This document shows, in pieces, positions 21,901 to 32,781 of a stretch of DNA of 64,000 nucleotides (positions are counted from its first letter, which is position 1; each line of letters opens with the position of its first letter). Source of the DNA: Naegleria lovaniensis (Eukaryota; Heterolobosea; Eutetramitea; Acrasida; Naegleriidae); NCBI RefSeq assembly GCF_003324165.1, contig NW_025407843.1, forward strand, positions 186,001 to 250,000, written 5' to 3'. Under the pieces are notes generated by a model. That model was not told where the DNA came from and ran no database searches. It worked only from the letters and a program-made list of their open reading frames with translations. Made by a program: the position numbers and the translations under genes.

Positions 21901-23082
21901 TCACTATTGAGTGCTTCTTACATTGTCGTTTCAATAAGATTTTATTATTTGAGAAATTTGTATCAGATTCGAAAAGGATTGGATGAAACCATGAAGAACA
22001 ACAAGATGAATAACATGAGAATTTACAGAATATTTGTTCAACCTTATGTGACTCTTTCATTGGTGATGATCATCACTTTCATTCTGTTTGGAATTTGGTT
22101 TGGAATCTTTTATGGAATTTTAGAAAGCATCATTATTGAAAGATTTGGAAGATTTGAATGGACACTTCAATTTGATGCATCATTGTTGGCGTTGACCACT
22201 CAATTTGGATTTTTGAGTTTAGTTTCAATCCTTTGTTTATTTGTTGATGCCATGTTCAACTTGAAGAAAATACGAAAACATGTAAGTTTTTATAGCTTAT
22301 TCATGGCTTGGTGTGTTGACAATAATACACTATTAACAGGGAATATATTACTACTTATGTTTGACGATCCATTCCACATGAGAGTGGACATCATTTCACA
22401 ATTGCTGATATTCTTTACTTCAGTTCTCGTGATCTTAGATGTATTTGTTTGGAATACTCTTATCATCAACAGAATTGGCATTGCTCTCTTCTTCCTTTTC
22501 TCTCTAATGATATTTGGTGGAAATATAATATTAGTAGAATTTTTAGTCTCTGTAAAGAATCGAAAAGTGAAATCGTTTTGTGTAAACTCAACCATTGAGC
22601 AACTTAGTCTTTTGGAAACTGAATGGACTGAAAATATGAAAGATTTTAACTTTAGAGAATTGCAAAAGGTTTGTACGATTTATTATCTTGAAAACTCACA
22701 CCTCTCTCCAAAGAAATATGCAACCAATGAATTTTCTGTGGAAAATTATTTATTATTTGAAGACTTGGAAAAGTTGGAGCGTAAACAAAGAGTCACTTTC
22801 GATGACATGACCTATTTGAATACTAATTATTTTACTCATTTAGCTCCTTATTCGGTGAATTTGCCTGCGTTTTGCTATACTCAATTTGCAATACTTCTTG
22901 GCAACCTCACTCTAAATCCAGCTGAAACTATTTCCTTTAGTGATTTAGAAACCATCAAAACGCAAGTGATCACAAATAATCTTGACACCTTTAGTAGACT
23001 CATTTTGACCGATGAATGTAAGAAGTGGAAAGAAGTTTCAATGCTGCAGCAAGAGCTGAATATTGTCCAAAAGAAAGTTTAG
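18943..23082 (+). CDS. RGS-7TM receptor, copy 1
   Basis: An unbroken frame of 1379 codons from ATG 18943. It has a signal peptide or first helix (residues 17-40, ending SSGQ), then a long Cys- and N-glycosylation-rich ectodomain of about 860 residues (for example CSPRTKKC, CSEHAECRSTYC, CVCTNSSRGVC). Seven membrane segments follow, between FIVIASCLLFYIFLIL and IALFFLFSLMIFGG. A C-terminal RGS domain covers about residues 1258-1370 (FSVENYLLFEDLEKLER, NLPAFCYTQFA, ITNNLDTFSRLILTDE). This is the 7TM-plus-RGS receptor architecture, expected to couple to and deactivate Galpha proteins. Two intron sites used in copy 2 (28391-32488) lie here at 22282-22339 (58 bp) and 22669-22713 (45 bp). Both are stop-free here, and removing the first one alone would break the frame. 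Confidence 0.85.
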   Translation: MAWSIGCHSISPQCILPRGFISWIFVLALIILSFLKISSGQSSSNLRYCSIANTTVIPLTTSLTGQQQAGILCPFGFIKQRNLTSGLLNCVSIVDLLNEIVDKRDCLLPPGRDEFSTPYFDSTRCIFNFLHCSPRTKKCSMFNTRSFGDSCVDRFSCVGSLQQSQINCFQGKCTTLSRTHVLPIGADCSADPSLPTFSSFISYENNTFSTCNDQSVCVSNSGSHKCVRVQSKRAERYGTCGMFYTVENNTVIDTSVKLCEEAHICSYIENGKCMPNYASTDFYDKFRAPFTTFTDPRISLSLRLSSTYLGDRTTYVKQGTEFCKDDYGCSGKLLGVSSLQIKTSYSYIRGPAPFSGSFSYTFNKCDTRVRKCVRTFAKENGMTCSEHAECRSTYCSPLNMTCSELSKEIECGPSVVTASLSDCPGYSQCVCTNSSRGVCMNLCFGELADLHSCSYNFGVVGPNSPISKMENSLIPFIDNQSSLFSLQNGKCKEYMIKYFECMKNNQKELNLETLALPYLTKRQQPVITRRILSLSEPNDILLKNNLANSSSYSVDTDIFATAEVNMTSIENNHVSNISEVSLSRIDLFNESSSSMIMKVSDIYSNFNISEQVVVYVLERMAGLIPRYKTKEINLKTKMKVCGCCTATVTNYLQQSLQGGILLKGNDSTILTSGLVVFTDLSLSNTISGFEPIMGHNSFLNRNWYEKCDIILVPPDDIDLITLSVMNNMLILDRNSTHDNSVKDLEEKSMNDIFLVLASNLPSKVLSIPRNVRDAAMTNETLADRVSTIFQDVVTENYLHVYDVVNLIRSTNSSDCSIFNSTFDIKAYHRAIFSYPMSFDSSLPFPLSSPSFVIENDQWFLQKLSFGAVSDDTLLNLFSKLARPKCYSSYNSYLGVFHYNDVSKYWDLVLKDSMLFIVIASCLLFYIFLILSYRNSLAMKRRLFAPFIGPFCMMIICLVYIEPILMSLFKNVGKNIAPFIPIPNLFMSLLSASYIVVSIRFYYLRNLYQIRKGLDETMKNNKMNNMRIYRIFVQPYVTLSLVMIITFILFGIWFGIFYGILESIIIERFGRFEWTLQFDASLLALTTQFGFLSLVSILCLFVDAMFNLKKIRKHVSFYSLFMAWCVDNNTLLTGNILLLMFDDPFHMRVDIISQLLIFFTSVLVILDVFVWNTLIINRIGIALFFLFSLMIFGGNIILVEFLVSVKNRKVKSFCVNSTIEQLSLLETEWTENMKDFNFRELQKVCTIYYLENSHLSPKKYATNEFSVENYLLFEDLEKLERKQRVTFDDMTYLNTNYFTHLAPYSVNLPAFCYTQFAILLGNLTLNPAETISFSDLETIKTQVITNNLDTFSRLILTDECKKWKEVSMLQQELNIVQKKV

Positions 23083-23269
23083 GATTTGAATTTTTGGTAA
23101 GGTTTTCATTATTGATTAAGGAAATGAAAGAAGTAAACGATTTGGTGCTCCTTGCCTGGTGGATTTAACAATTTGCAACACAAAATGTCTTGAGTATTCT
23201 TATCCTCAATATTTTAACTTTGTTCATGTCACGTCTGCTGTCATCAAGTTTGACAACTTTCAAAAAAAA

Positions 23270-25394
23270 ATGCCAGAAACACTGTACTTCTTCTTTGAAA
23301 ACATTCCTGCTTCCGATAAGGAACCCTTTGTTGTTAAGATTGGAGGCAATGTTGTATTTACGTAAGTATTGCTCTCATAATTCATGATCATTATATTTCT
23401 CTTCAGTGCCACCACTTCACAAAAAAACACTTCTCACACCGTTCAAATCACACCCTCTGGTCTCAGTGCTATTCATCGTGAATTTATCAATTTTGTCATT
23501 CCACAGGCCGACATTGATGAATTGAATCAATACGATCTCACTAATCGAGGTTATTATTTTAGAGTTCGTGTGAAAAAAATCGGAGAACTCTCTGTCTTGC
23601 AAGGATTGAATAAGAATTTTGAAGAAGAGAATGCCATTTTGGATGATCAACGTAAATTCTATGTCGATGAAAAGACTGGTGAATATACCTAGTAGGTTTT
23701 TGAATTGCGTTTTAGTGACATGATCATTTCAATTTTGTGAATTTTTTGTTCACACATGAAATAATAATGTGAACCATTCATTCTCCGAAATCCATACATA
23801 CAGTAAATACAACAAACCAGTGTATTTGGCAGACGATTACGAAAAGAGTCCAAAAGCTAAAATTGCCAAAGCCATTGCGAATTCAGCAGATTTCGGAACT
23901 GATTCGACACGAATTTGGATTCACTTATCAGGCATTGACGCCAACGAAGAAGAACCTTTTGAAATTCTTGACGCTGATCAGGAAGACAAGAATTTATTCA
24001 AAAGTACAAAACCAATTTTTAAGAGAAAGGAAGTCATGCTGTATGTGAGAAAAGCAGATCCTACTGCAAAGAGTCATGTTGCAAATTTACACATCAAAAT
24101 TCCAAGTGTGGGTGTGGATAGTGTGGTTGATTTTGATTTGACCACTTTGGGAACTCATATTTTAATTGCTGTCTTGTAAGTACAAGATGATGAATGTGTG
24201 AATTGAACGACACATCATGATTATTGGGAATTTAATATATACTTTAGAAATGAAGGATCCAATGTTGAAATTCAACAAAAGACCAACAAGATGTTCGATG
24301 AAAAGTTCTTTAATCCAGTTCACTATGCCAATGCTGAGAGAGAATATAAGGAAAAGACTCGTGTGAAAACAACCACCAAATATAATGATGATGACGACGA
24401 TTCTGCTCCAACTCCACAACAAGTGGCCAAACAAGGAGATTCTGAATCTTTGGATGAAGTAACCATTACTCTCTATGTGAATAACATTCCAGCATCCAAG
24501 AAGGAACCTTTTACCATTTACATGAATGGTGATGAATTTTTCAAGAGTGAAGAAGAGATTTCATTAACAAGAACGACTGTCTTGAGAGCATCTTTTGATA
24601 AGCCACCTCGTGGAGAAGAATTAATTGTTGAAATTCGTTTCAAAATTGATGCTCGAGATGTTGACACCAAACAACAATTCAACATTACCAAAAATGGTAC
24701 ATTCTTATTCTTTGGTATTGAAAAAGCTGCTGGTGACTCTGAACGAATTCAAATGAAACAACAACACAATGATACTTTTGGACCTCAAAGTTCACAACAA
24801 ACTGCTACCAAACCATCTAGTGGTAATGCCTCTTCTTCTTCTTCAGACATCATTCCAGTTTACTTCCATTTGGCAAACATCAATGCTTCGGCAGAGAAAC
24901 CATTTGAACTTTTTGTCAATGGACAGCCCATTTACAAGCAAACTCAAGATCTTGGCGATAAGATGGCCATTGTCACTGGTAAATTACCAAAAATTGATGA
25001 TTTACGTATTGATTTGAGAGCTGTAGCTAAGGCTGATGGTCTCGAAGAAGAATCTGAATTGAACATTACCAAGTATGGTAATTATTTGAAGATTGAAGTG
25101 AGTTCAGATCGCTCAGTCATTGACATTACTCAAGCCGATAATGCAGATTTCGACAATGCAACCATTGTTGACTCAAAGAAAATGCCTTCCAAGAGCACTT
25201 CCAGTACCTCCTCGTCGACTAGTACCAAGACATCTCCATCTGAAAAGAAGACCACAACGACTAGCCAACAACCTTCATCAACCTCCAGTGGAGATTATCT
25301 TGATCAATTGAAAAAGTTAGGTGAGCTTAGAGATGCTGGAATTCTCACTGAAGAGGAATTCCAAGCAAAGAAGAAGAAAATTCTTGGCTTGTAA
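23270..25394 (+). CDS. Tandem-repeat protein with C-terminal SHOCT domain
   Basis: Four exons: 23270-23361, 23407-23691, 23804-24175 and 24248-25394, with GT..AG borders and consistent phases, give 631 residues. The protein is built of four copies of a roughly 100-residue unit. Each begins with a phrase like FFFENIPASDKEPFVVKIGG, WIHLSGIDANEEEPFEIL, LYVNNIPASKKEPFTIYMNG or FHLANINASAEKPFELFVNG. Units are separated by polar linkers, the last Ser/Thr-rich. The C-terminus, LDQLKKLGELRDAGILTEEE, is a SHOCT motif, a short oligomerisation module. There is no signal peptide or membrane segment. The repeat is not one I can name; it is probably a small beta sandwich. It sits between the two inverted receptor copies. 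Confidence 0.8.
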
Positions 25395-25516
25395 AAACAG
25401 AATCGATCCAATAAACAACTACCATCATCATGGTGTTGATACGACTTGATCCATTGTCACTTCATAATATATTTGAGGGAAAATATTATGTGAGTGAGGC
25501 CTTGAGAGTGTGAATG

Positions 25517-26566
25517 TTATTGTGGCTTGGAAAGAATTTCCAAAATCTTATCAATACATTGTCTTCTCAACAAGACTGAATTATGATCTGCCTTGAATAA
25601 AACAGATTCAATTTTCATATGAGAGGGCACTCGCGATGTTTGTTCTTCATAGGTCAATACAAGATCTGATAATATATGACTCGTATGGCTTGAGACTGGC
25701 AAATCTTTCAGAGTCGATAATGAAGTTACCACATGTGTCAATTGGACCTTACCAAACAGAGGCGAATGAGATGGCCACCAATACCTTTCTGTGAATTCTG
25801 TGTCATCACTCAATTCATTCATCATTAACTGTTCAACAATGGTTGGTTCATGTTCATATTTTCTAAGTATCTTTGCCAGTGGAAGTAAAAAAGAAAGATT
25901 TCTTGCAAGTCGAACATTTCCACTCAATAGAGGTGAAACTTGGATGAGATTTAACATTTCTTGTTGATGTAAAATGTCAAGAACAGGATTAGATTGATTT
26001 TTAGAGGTCTCTAATTGACTCATGAGTGTCACTAACAATCTCCTAACGACCATACTTCCCATCGAATGAGTGACAAAGTGATATTCTTGTTTCAAGGGAT
26101 TCACAGTATCTATATTTGGTAAACGTTCAATATTGTTGTTGTTTGTAAACACATTTCGATTCCACAAGTTTCCAACACTCGACAAGACATGTTTCGATCC
26201 AGTCATATCCTGATTCTCATTCAAAAATTGTAACAATTCTTCCGATGATCTCTCAATCGATTGTCTCGGAGAAGGATAACAATAATTTAATATTTTAAAA
26301 TTCAATCCATGACGAGAACCATGTTCCAATAATTTCTTTTCTAATAAACAAAATTGAGATGCAAATCCAAAACATCCATGGACGAGAACAATATTCTTGA
26401 GAGTTTGATGAGTCCGATGAGGTGTGGTGTTATATTGAAGATGACGGTTTCGGAATGAAATTTCATTCACTTTGATGGATAATAATGAACGACAAGGACT
26501 GAGTTTTGAAAGAGTCATCCTCTGTGTACGGTCGTTTTTCCATCCTGTAATAAAAGACTTTTTCAT
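25517..26566 (-). CDS. Alpha/beta hydrolase (lipase-like)
   Basis: ATG 26566 is the first true ATG in the frame and gives 349 residues. After a basic Ser/Thr-rich N-terminus, possibly a mitochondrial targeting region, comes NIVLVHGCFGFASQF (oxyanion strand-turn, HG motif). The nucleophile elbow is FVTHSMGSMVVRRLL (G-type box HSMGS with Ser). Near the C-terminus a DHNSVLL phrase supplies a plausible acid/His pair. This fits PGAP1/LCAT-like or mitochondrial lipase-type hydrolases. The substrate cannot be told. Confidence 0.75.
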   Translation of the reverse strand: MKKSFITGWKNDRTQRMTLSKLSPCRSLLSIKVNEISFRNRHLQYNTTPHRTHQTLKNIVLVHGCFGFASQFCLLEKKLLEHGSRHGLNFKILNYCYPSPRQSIERSSEELLQFLNENQDMTGSKHVLSSVGNLWNRNVFTNNNNIERLPNIDTVNPLKQEYHFVTHSMGSMVVRRLLVTLMSQLETSKNQSNPVLDILHQQEMLNLIQVSPLLSGNVRLARNLSFLLPLAKILRKYEHEPTIVEQLMMNELSDDTEFTERYWWPSHSPLFGKVQLTHVVTSLSTLKDLPVSSHTSHILSDLVLTYEEQTSRVPSHMKIESVLFKADHNSVLLRRQCIDKILEILSKPQ

Positions 26567-26921
26567 CCTCTTAAAGAAGTCTTTCGAATGGATGGAACGG
26601 GTGGTTGTTAAATATATTTTTTTACACAACAGTTATCTCGCAACGTGTTGCAATTAATATTAAGGAGTTGTTTGAATGTTGGAAAGACATTGATGGCCTA
26701 AGTGTAAATGCCCTCACGGATACCCAACATGTGGCTGTACAATTCACACTGGTAAGGTAAATTCCAATTTTGGACAAAAATTAAAAGCTATTAAAAGCTT
26801 TGAGAAACACAGAAGGGAATTCACGATCACGTCACACGTTGTTCGAATTCCATGCGAAGGTAATAACCACGCACACCACTGAAAAAAAAAACAGAAAAAC
26901 CAAGGCCGTCCTCACCACACG
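26567..26921. other. Divergent intergenic region
   Basis: Between the hydrolase start (minus) and a small plus-strand ORF at 26922. A plus-strand frame at 26800 is basic and low-quality. No regulatory motif could be supported. Confidence 0.35.
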
Positions 26922-27173
26922 ATGCAAACCAATTCTTCATCGACGACAACTGATTCACAACACTCGTCGAATGTCAAAAGTCAGCTTGAGAATTACAAGT
27001 ACATTTGGTCCACATTGAACTGTGATCCTTTACCAGTAAATCATTTAACAGAGGAAGAACAGTTAAAAGAATATAAACAAGCGTATGAAAAACATTGTGC
27101 TTCCTATATCTATCAAGATTTAATCGAGTTATACAAGGAAAAGGGAATATTGAACAGTGAACAGAAATTATAA
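26922..27173 (+). CDS. Small helical protein of unknown function, 83 aa
   Basis: A true ATG after an A-rich leader. A disordered Ser/Thr-rich start is followed by a helical, charged region (LTEEEQLKEYKQAYEKHCA, then YIYQDLIELYKEKG). The regular charge and hydrophobic pattern argues for a real small protein. No family recognised. Confidence 0.5.
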   Translation: MQTNSSSTTTDSQHSSNVKSQLENYKYIWSTLNCDPLPVNHLTEEEQLKEYKQAYEKHCASYIYQDLIELYKEKGILNSEQKL

Positions 27174-27452
27174 CGTTATAATTTCAAAAGATATGTGTTA
27201 AGCTAAAACGGAATGAAAACATGTACAATTCGATGCAATCCTTGTCCAAATCGTTTGAAATGATGTAAATCAATTCCTTGCAAAAGTCTTGTTAAATTTT
27301 GTTTTTACATGCATGCTCAACCCTGGTTGACAATGAGAAATACTTTTGAAAAATCCATCTCATCATAGTCTAACAGTCAACCTTTCATGTGTCTGTATGA
27401 TTCCAATATCACAACTGTTGTCCAATTTTTTAAAATTTCGAAAATAGAAAAA

Positions 27453-28224
27453 ATGATTTCTTATGAAACCTTGACCATCCTGTTGGGGTCTTTCTTGACG
27501 GGATTTCTTGTTGCAAAATCGTATGATTTGCTCCGAGGCCCTACTGCTGTGGTCATCAAGCCAGAAGATACAAAACAAGAAGAGGAAGAAAACGAAGATG
27601 AAGAATGGGAAGATGTTGAAGATGAAGACGCTTCCGATGATGATGATGAAGAAGAAGATTCCGATCCAAAGAAAATGACCTTGTTGGTAAGATGTGATCT
27701 TAATATGGGTAAAGGAAAAATGTGTGCACAATGTGGACATGCAAGGTAATGATTTGGATGATTTTTGAAATTATTTGTACATTTCATGATTCATAATTTA
27801 ATATTACTTCAAAATTTAATAATATTATTTCGTAAATGATACATTTCCGACAATGTTTTACAGTCTTGGAGCTCATCGATCCATACACCACAAAGTTAAG
27901 AAAAATCCAAACAATGAACAATACAAAGAACAGTTGAGATGGTTGAACAAGTGGCATCATTTCGGAGCTGCTAAGGTTGCACTTAAAGTTGACGCCAATC
28001 AAATGAAACAATATGAAAACGAAGCCAAAAAGAGAGGACTTCCAACATATCGAGTGTTAGATGCAGGAAAAACACAAGTAGAACCAGGTATGTGTTAAAA
28101 CTCTTATTTCTTGAGCTTTAACTCTTAATTTGGTGAACACGAAAAAGGTACAGCAACTGTTGTCGCAATTGGACCATGTCCTGCAAGATTATTAGAATTT
28201 ACAAAAGATTTAAAGCTGCTATAG
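27453..28224 (+). CDS. PTRH2: Peptidyl-tRNA hydrolase 2 (PTH2/Bit1)
   Basis: Exons 27453-27745, 27864-28087 and 28148-28224 give 197 residues. The N-terminus has a membrane helix (LTILLGSFLTGFLVAKSYDL) and an acidic linker. The PTH2 domain follows: MTLLVRCDLNMGKGKMCAQC, HA|SLGAHRS, AAKVALKVDANQM, RGLPTYRVLDAGKTQVEPG and TVVAIGPCPARLL, ending DLKLL. These match the conserved GKGK, QC, DAGxTQ and GPxPxxL motifs of the family. It releases tRNA from prematurely dissociated peptidyl-tRNA. The N-terminal helix suggests outer mitochondrial membrane anchoring, as in human PTRH2. An upstream in-frame ATG at 27387 would add 22 residues. Confidence 0.92.
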
Positions 28225-28390
28225 TCCAATGATATTGGTCACATTTGAGCAAGTAAATACGCATTTAATAAAATTGATATTACACACCATTCTTTTGTTG
28301 TTCCAACAATGATATTGTAGCCAGTGTTGATGAACATTCATGATTGTATTTCTGGAGCAAGAGTTTAAAGAAAGTACATGAAATTTTGTG

Positions 28391-31300
28391 TTATTTAACG
28401 TTCATTTGAGTTTGGAACGATGCAACTTCTTTCCACTTCTTATATTCCTTAGTTAACGTCAGTCGGTTGAATGTATCCAGATTGTTAGCAATCACTTCGT
28501 TCTTGATTGTGTCAAGCTCACTGAATTGAATATTCACATCATTTCTTGCCAAAACCTCAGCAAATTTGGTGTGACAATAGGCAGGTAAATTGATTGAGTA
28601 AGGGGACAAGCTACTGAGATAGGTGGTTTGCAGATAATAGAGATCTTCCAACGTTAATACTTTTTGCTTCTCCAATTTTTCTAAATGTTCATACAATAAA
28701 AAGTTTTCCAAAGAGAATTCATTCTTGGCATATTTCTGAAAAAATTATTATTACTACTAAATGCTGATAAATGAATCCTCAACATACCATTTGCAATTCT
28801 CTAAAATGAACATCTTTCATATTTTCAACCCATTCGCTTTCAAGAACGCTTAATCTGTCAGCAAACGAGTCCAAACAACCGTTTGGTCTTCTATTCTTAA
28901 TTGAAATTGCAGTTTCAATCATCATTATATTTCCACCAAATATCATTAGAGAGAAAAGGAAGAAGAGAGCAATTCCAATTCTGTTAATGATAAGGGTATT
29001 CCAAACAAAGATGTCCAATATTACAAGAATAGAAATAAAAAAGATTAACAGTTGTGATATGATATCAATTCTCATGTGGAATGGATCGTCAAACATAAAG
29101 TAATATCCAATTCCCTATTGTTTCAACACGTGTTCAACAAGTTCATTAAATTTGCATGCATTTGATCAACACTTACATGTTTTCGTATTTTCTTCAAGTT
29201 GAACATGGCATCAACAAATAAACAAAGGATTGAAACTAAACTCAAAAATCCAAATTGAGTGGTCAATGCCAACAATGATGCATCAAATTGAAGTGTCCAT
29301 TCAAATCTTCCAAATCTTTCAATGATAATACTTTCTAAAATTCCATAAAAGATTCCAAACCAAATTCCAAACAGAATGAAAGTGATGATCATCACCAATG
29401 AAAGAGTGACATAAGGTTGAACAAATATTCTGTAAATTCTCATGTTATTCATCTTGTTGTTCTTCATAGTTTCATCCAATCCTTTTCTAATTTGATATAA
29501 ATTTCTCAAATAATAAAATCTTATTGAAACGACAATGTAAGAAGCACTCAATAGTGACATGAACAGATTGGGAATTGGAATGAAAGGAGCAATGTTCTTT
29601 CCAACATTCTTGAACAATGACATTAAAATTGGTTCAATATAAACCAAACAAATAATCATCATGCAAAATGGTCCAATAAATGGTGCGAATAGTCTTCTCT
29701 TCAATGCCAAGCTATTTCTATAAGTTACTGCCAATATCAAGTAAAACAATAGACAGCTTGCAATGACAATGAATAACATTGAGTCTTTTAACACCAAATC
29801 CCAATATTTGGAGACATCATTATAATGGAACACACCCAAATATGAATTGTAACTACTGTAGCATTTTGGACTCACCAATCTTGAGAATATATTCATCAAG
29901 GTATCATCAGATACTGCTCCAAAAGAAAGTTTCTGCAAGAACCATTGATCATTCTCAATAACAAATGAAGGTGAGGAAAGAGGGAATGGAATGGAGCTGT
30001 CAAATGACATTGGATATGAGAATATTGCTCTATGATAGGCCTTAATGTCAAATGTTGAATTGAAAATAGAACAATCAGATGAATTGGTTGATCTTATCAA
30101 ATTGACAACATCATAAACATGCAAGTAATTCTCTGTAACCGCATCTCGAAATATTGTTGCCAGTCTATCGAATACCGGTTGATTGGTCATGGCAAAATCT
30201 CTCACACCTCTTGAAATTGACAATACTTTTGAAGGTAAATTTGAAATTAAAACCAAGAACAACTCTGTCATGGATTTTTCTTCTAATTCCTTCACAGAAT
30301 TTCCATTTGTTGAGTTTCGATCTAAAATCAACATGTTATTCATCACTGAGAGTGTGATCAAGTCTATGTCATCAGGAGGAACCAGAATAATGTCACACTT
30401 TTCATACCAATTTCGATTCAAGAATGAATTATGTCCCATGATTGGTTCAAATCCAGAGATTGTATTACTCAATGACAACTCTGTGAACGACACTAATCCT
30501 GATGTGAGAATAGTGGAATCATTGCCTTTAAGTAAAATTCCTCCTTGAAGTGATTGTTGTAAATAATTGGTCACTGTTGCTGTACAACACCCACAAACTT
30601 TCATCTTGGTTTTCAAGTTAATTTCTTTTGTTTTGTATCTGGGAATCAATCCAGCCATTCTTTCCAAAACGTAGACAACCACTTGTTCTGAAATGTTAAA
30701 ATTTGAATAAATGTCTGACACTTTCATGATCACAGAGCTTGAACTTTCGTTGAATAAATCAATTCTTGAAAGAGAGACTTCTGAAATGTTTGAAACATGA
30801 TTATTCTCAATACTTGTCATATTCACTTCAGCAGTTGCGAAAATGTCTGTATCAACTGAATATGATGATGAATTCGCTAAATTATTTTTCAACAAAATAT
30901 CATTTGGCTCAGAGAGCAAAATAAGTTTTCTTGTCATTGCCAGTTGTTGTACTGTTTCAGAATAAGGCAAGTCAAGAGTTTCTAAATTCAATTCTTTCTG
31001 ATTGTTCTTCATACATTCAAAATATTTGATCATGTATTCTTTACACTTTCCATTTTGAAGAGAAAATATTGAAGATTGATTGTCAATGAATGGTATCAAA
31101 CTATTCTCCATTTTAGAAATGGGACTGTTTGGCCCAACGACTCCAAAATTATATGAACATGAATGTAAGTCAGCCAATTCACCAAAACACAAATTCATGC
31201 AAACCCCTCGACTTGAATTGGTGCAAACACATTGAGAATATCCAGGACAATCACTCAAAGAAGCATTTGCAACACTTGGACCACATTCAATTTCTTTTGC

Positions 31301-32488
31301 CATTTCAGAGCAAGTCATGTTGAGAGGTGAACAATAGGTGGAACGGCATTCTGCATGTTCCGAACATGTCATTCCATTCTCTTTTGCAAAAGTTCGAACA
31401 CACTTCTTCTGACTCATGTCACACTTGTTGAATGTTTCAGCGAATGATCCACTAAAACTAGAGCCGCCCTTCATATAAGAATAGCTAGTCTTGATTTGTA
31501 AGGCAGAAGGACCGAGCGCTTTTCCATTGCATCCAGAGTTACTCTTACAAAAAGAGTGGCTTCTTGTAGTAAAAACTTGCCTCGTGTCCATAAAGGTAGA
31601 GCTTAATTGGAGCTCAAATTCTTCAGGTGGGCTCGTGAGAGCTTTAAAAGGAGCTCTAAATGTATCATAAAAGTCGGTAGAAGCATAGTTTGGTAAGCAA
31701 TAACCATTCTCTGTGTTTGAACAAACGTGTGCATATCCACACACTCTTACACTTGTATCTGTAACGGTGTTATTGTCAACTCTGTAAAATAGTCCACATG
31801 CTCCAAACTTTGGAGCTTTGCCTGTCTGCACTCTCAGACATTTAGATGAACCACCAGTAGACACACAAAGGGACTTGTCATTGCAAGTAGAGAAGGTATT
31901 ATTCTCATAGCTAATAAAAGCTGGAAATGAAGGATCAGTGCTACAGTCAGCTCCAATGGGTAAAACATGTGTTCTTGAAAGTGTGGTGCATTTTCCTTGA
32001 AAACAATTGATTTGACTTTGTTGAAGTGAACCAACACAACTGAATCGATCCACACATGAATCTCCAAAACTCCTCGTGTTGAACATGCTGCACTTTTTTG
32101 TTCTGGGTGAACAATGAAGAAAATTGAAAATACAACTGGTTGTGTTAAAATAGGGTGTTGAAAATTCATCTCTTCCAGGTGGCAACCAACAATCTCTCTT
32201 GTCAACAATTTCATTCAATAAATCCACTATGCTCACACAATTCAACAATCCTGATGTCGTATTTCTTTGTTTGATGAACCCAAATGGACATAAAATTCCA
32301 GCTTGTTGTCCTATTAGGTTGGTTGTGAGAGGTATCACTGTTGTGTTGGCAATTGAACAATATCGTAAATCTTGAGCGTGTGCTTGATCATTGGGAGACA
32401 GTATCAATGTTCCGACGAGCAACGTCAAAAAGCACACAAAGCAGATTATGTGCAGTGTTGCTGATGAGAATATCCTCATAAGCTTCAT
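28391..32488 (-). CDS. RGS-7TM receptor, copy 2 (inverted paralogue)
   Basis: Exons 32488-29177, 29114-28788 and 28735-28391 (introns 62 and 52 bp) give 1327 residues. ATG 32488 opens a good signal peptide (MKLMRIFSSATLHIICFVCF, ending QAHAQ); an in-frame ATG at 32533 is an alternative start. The protein matches copy 1 throughout: the same Cys-rich N-glycosylated ectodomain, seven membrane helices and C-terminal RGS domain (FSLENFLLYEHLEKLEK, NLPAYCHTKFAEVL, NNLDTFNRLTLTKEYKKW). The region from RRLFAPFIGPF to KKIRKH is essentially identical in both copies. The RGS exon and part of the ectodomain differ clearly. The exon junction KIRKH|GIGYYFMFDD is the expected splice. Confidence 0.88.
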
Positions 32489-32781
32489 ATTGAAGTGTTT
32501 TCTTTTGATCAAATCTTTGACCGCAAAATCCATCAAGAAACGCAAGATATGGTTCCGCGGTGTTGGACATTGATAGCTTGAACGTTTGGTTAATCCCAGT
32601 AAAAGCCAATTAACGGTATTTGTTTGTCATTTTAGTGAAAATATTCGTTCAAAAGGAATCTGTCATGTGAAAAGAGGTATGTGTCTAAAATTCTCATAAA
32701 AGTTGACAAAGACAAGAGAACACAAGTGAAAATATGTCTGAGACGTCAATCTCCTTGATATTGATAATTGGCCTTTACTCT

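Larger units (their letters stand above)
19070..32400. repeat. Inverted duplication: arms 19070-23080 and 28391-32400
   Basis: The two receptor genes form inverted arms of about 4 kb, separated by about 5.3 kb holding four unrelated genes. Identity is patchy. For example, 21780-22281 and 29177-29680 differ at only a handful of bases, including silent ones (CCGATT versus CCAATT). Stretches coding for ectodomain residues around 275-365 and the RGS domain have diverged in protein sequence. This pattern suggests ongoing gene conversion between the arms. Confidence 0.75.

Noticed and set aside
27387-27452. Upstream ATG as the PTRH2 start
   Set aside because: The ATG at 27453 puts the membrane helix at the N-terminus as in human PTRH2. 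The 22 extra residues have no family match, though they cannot be excluded.
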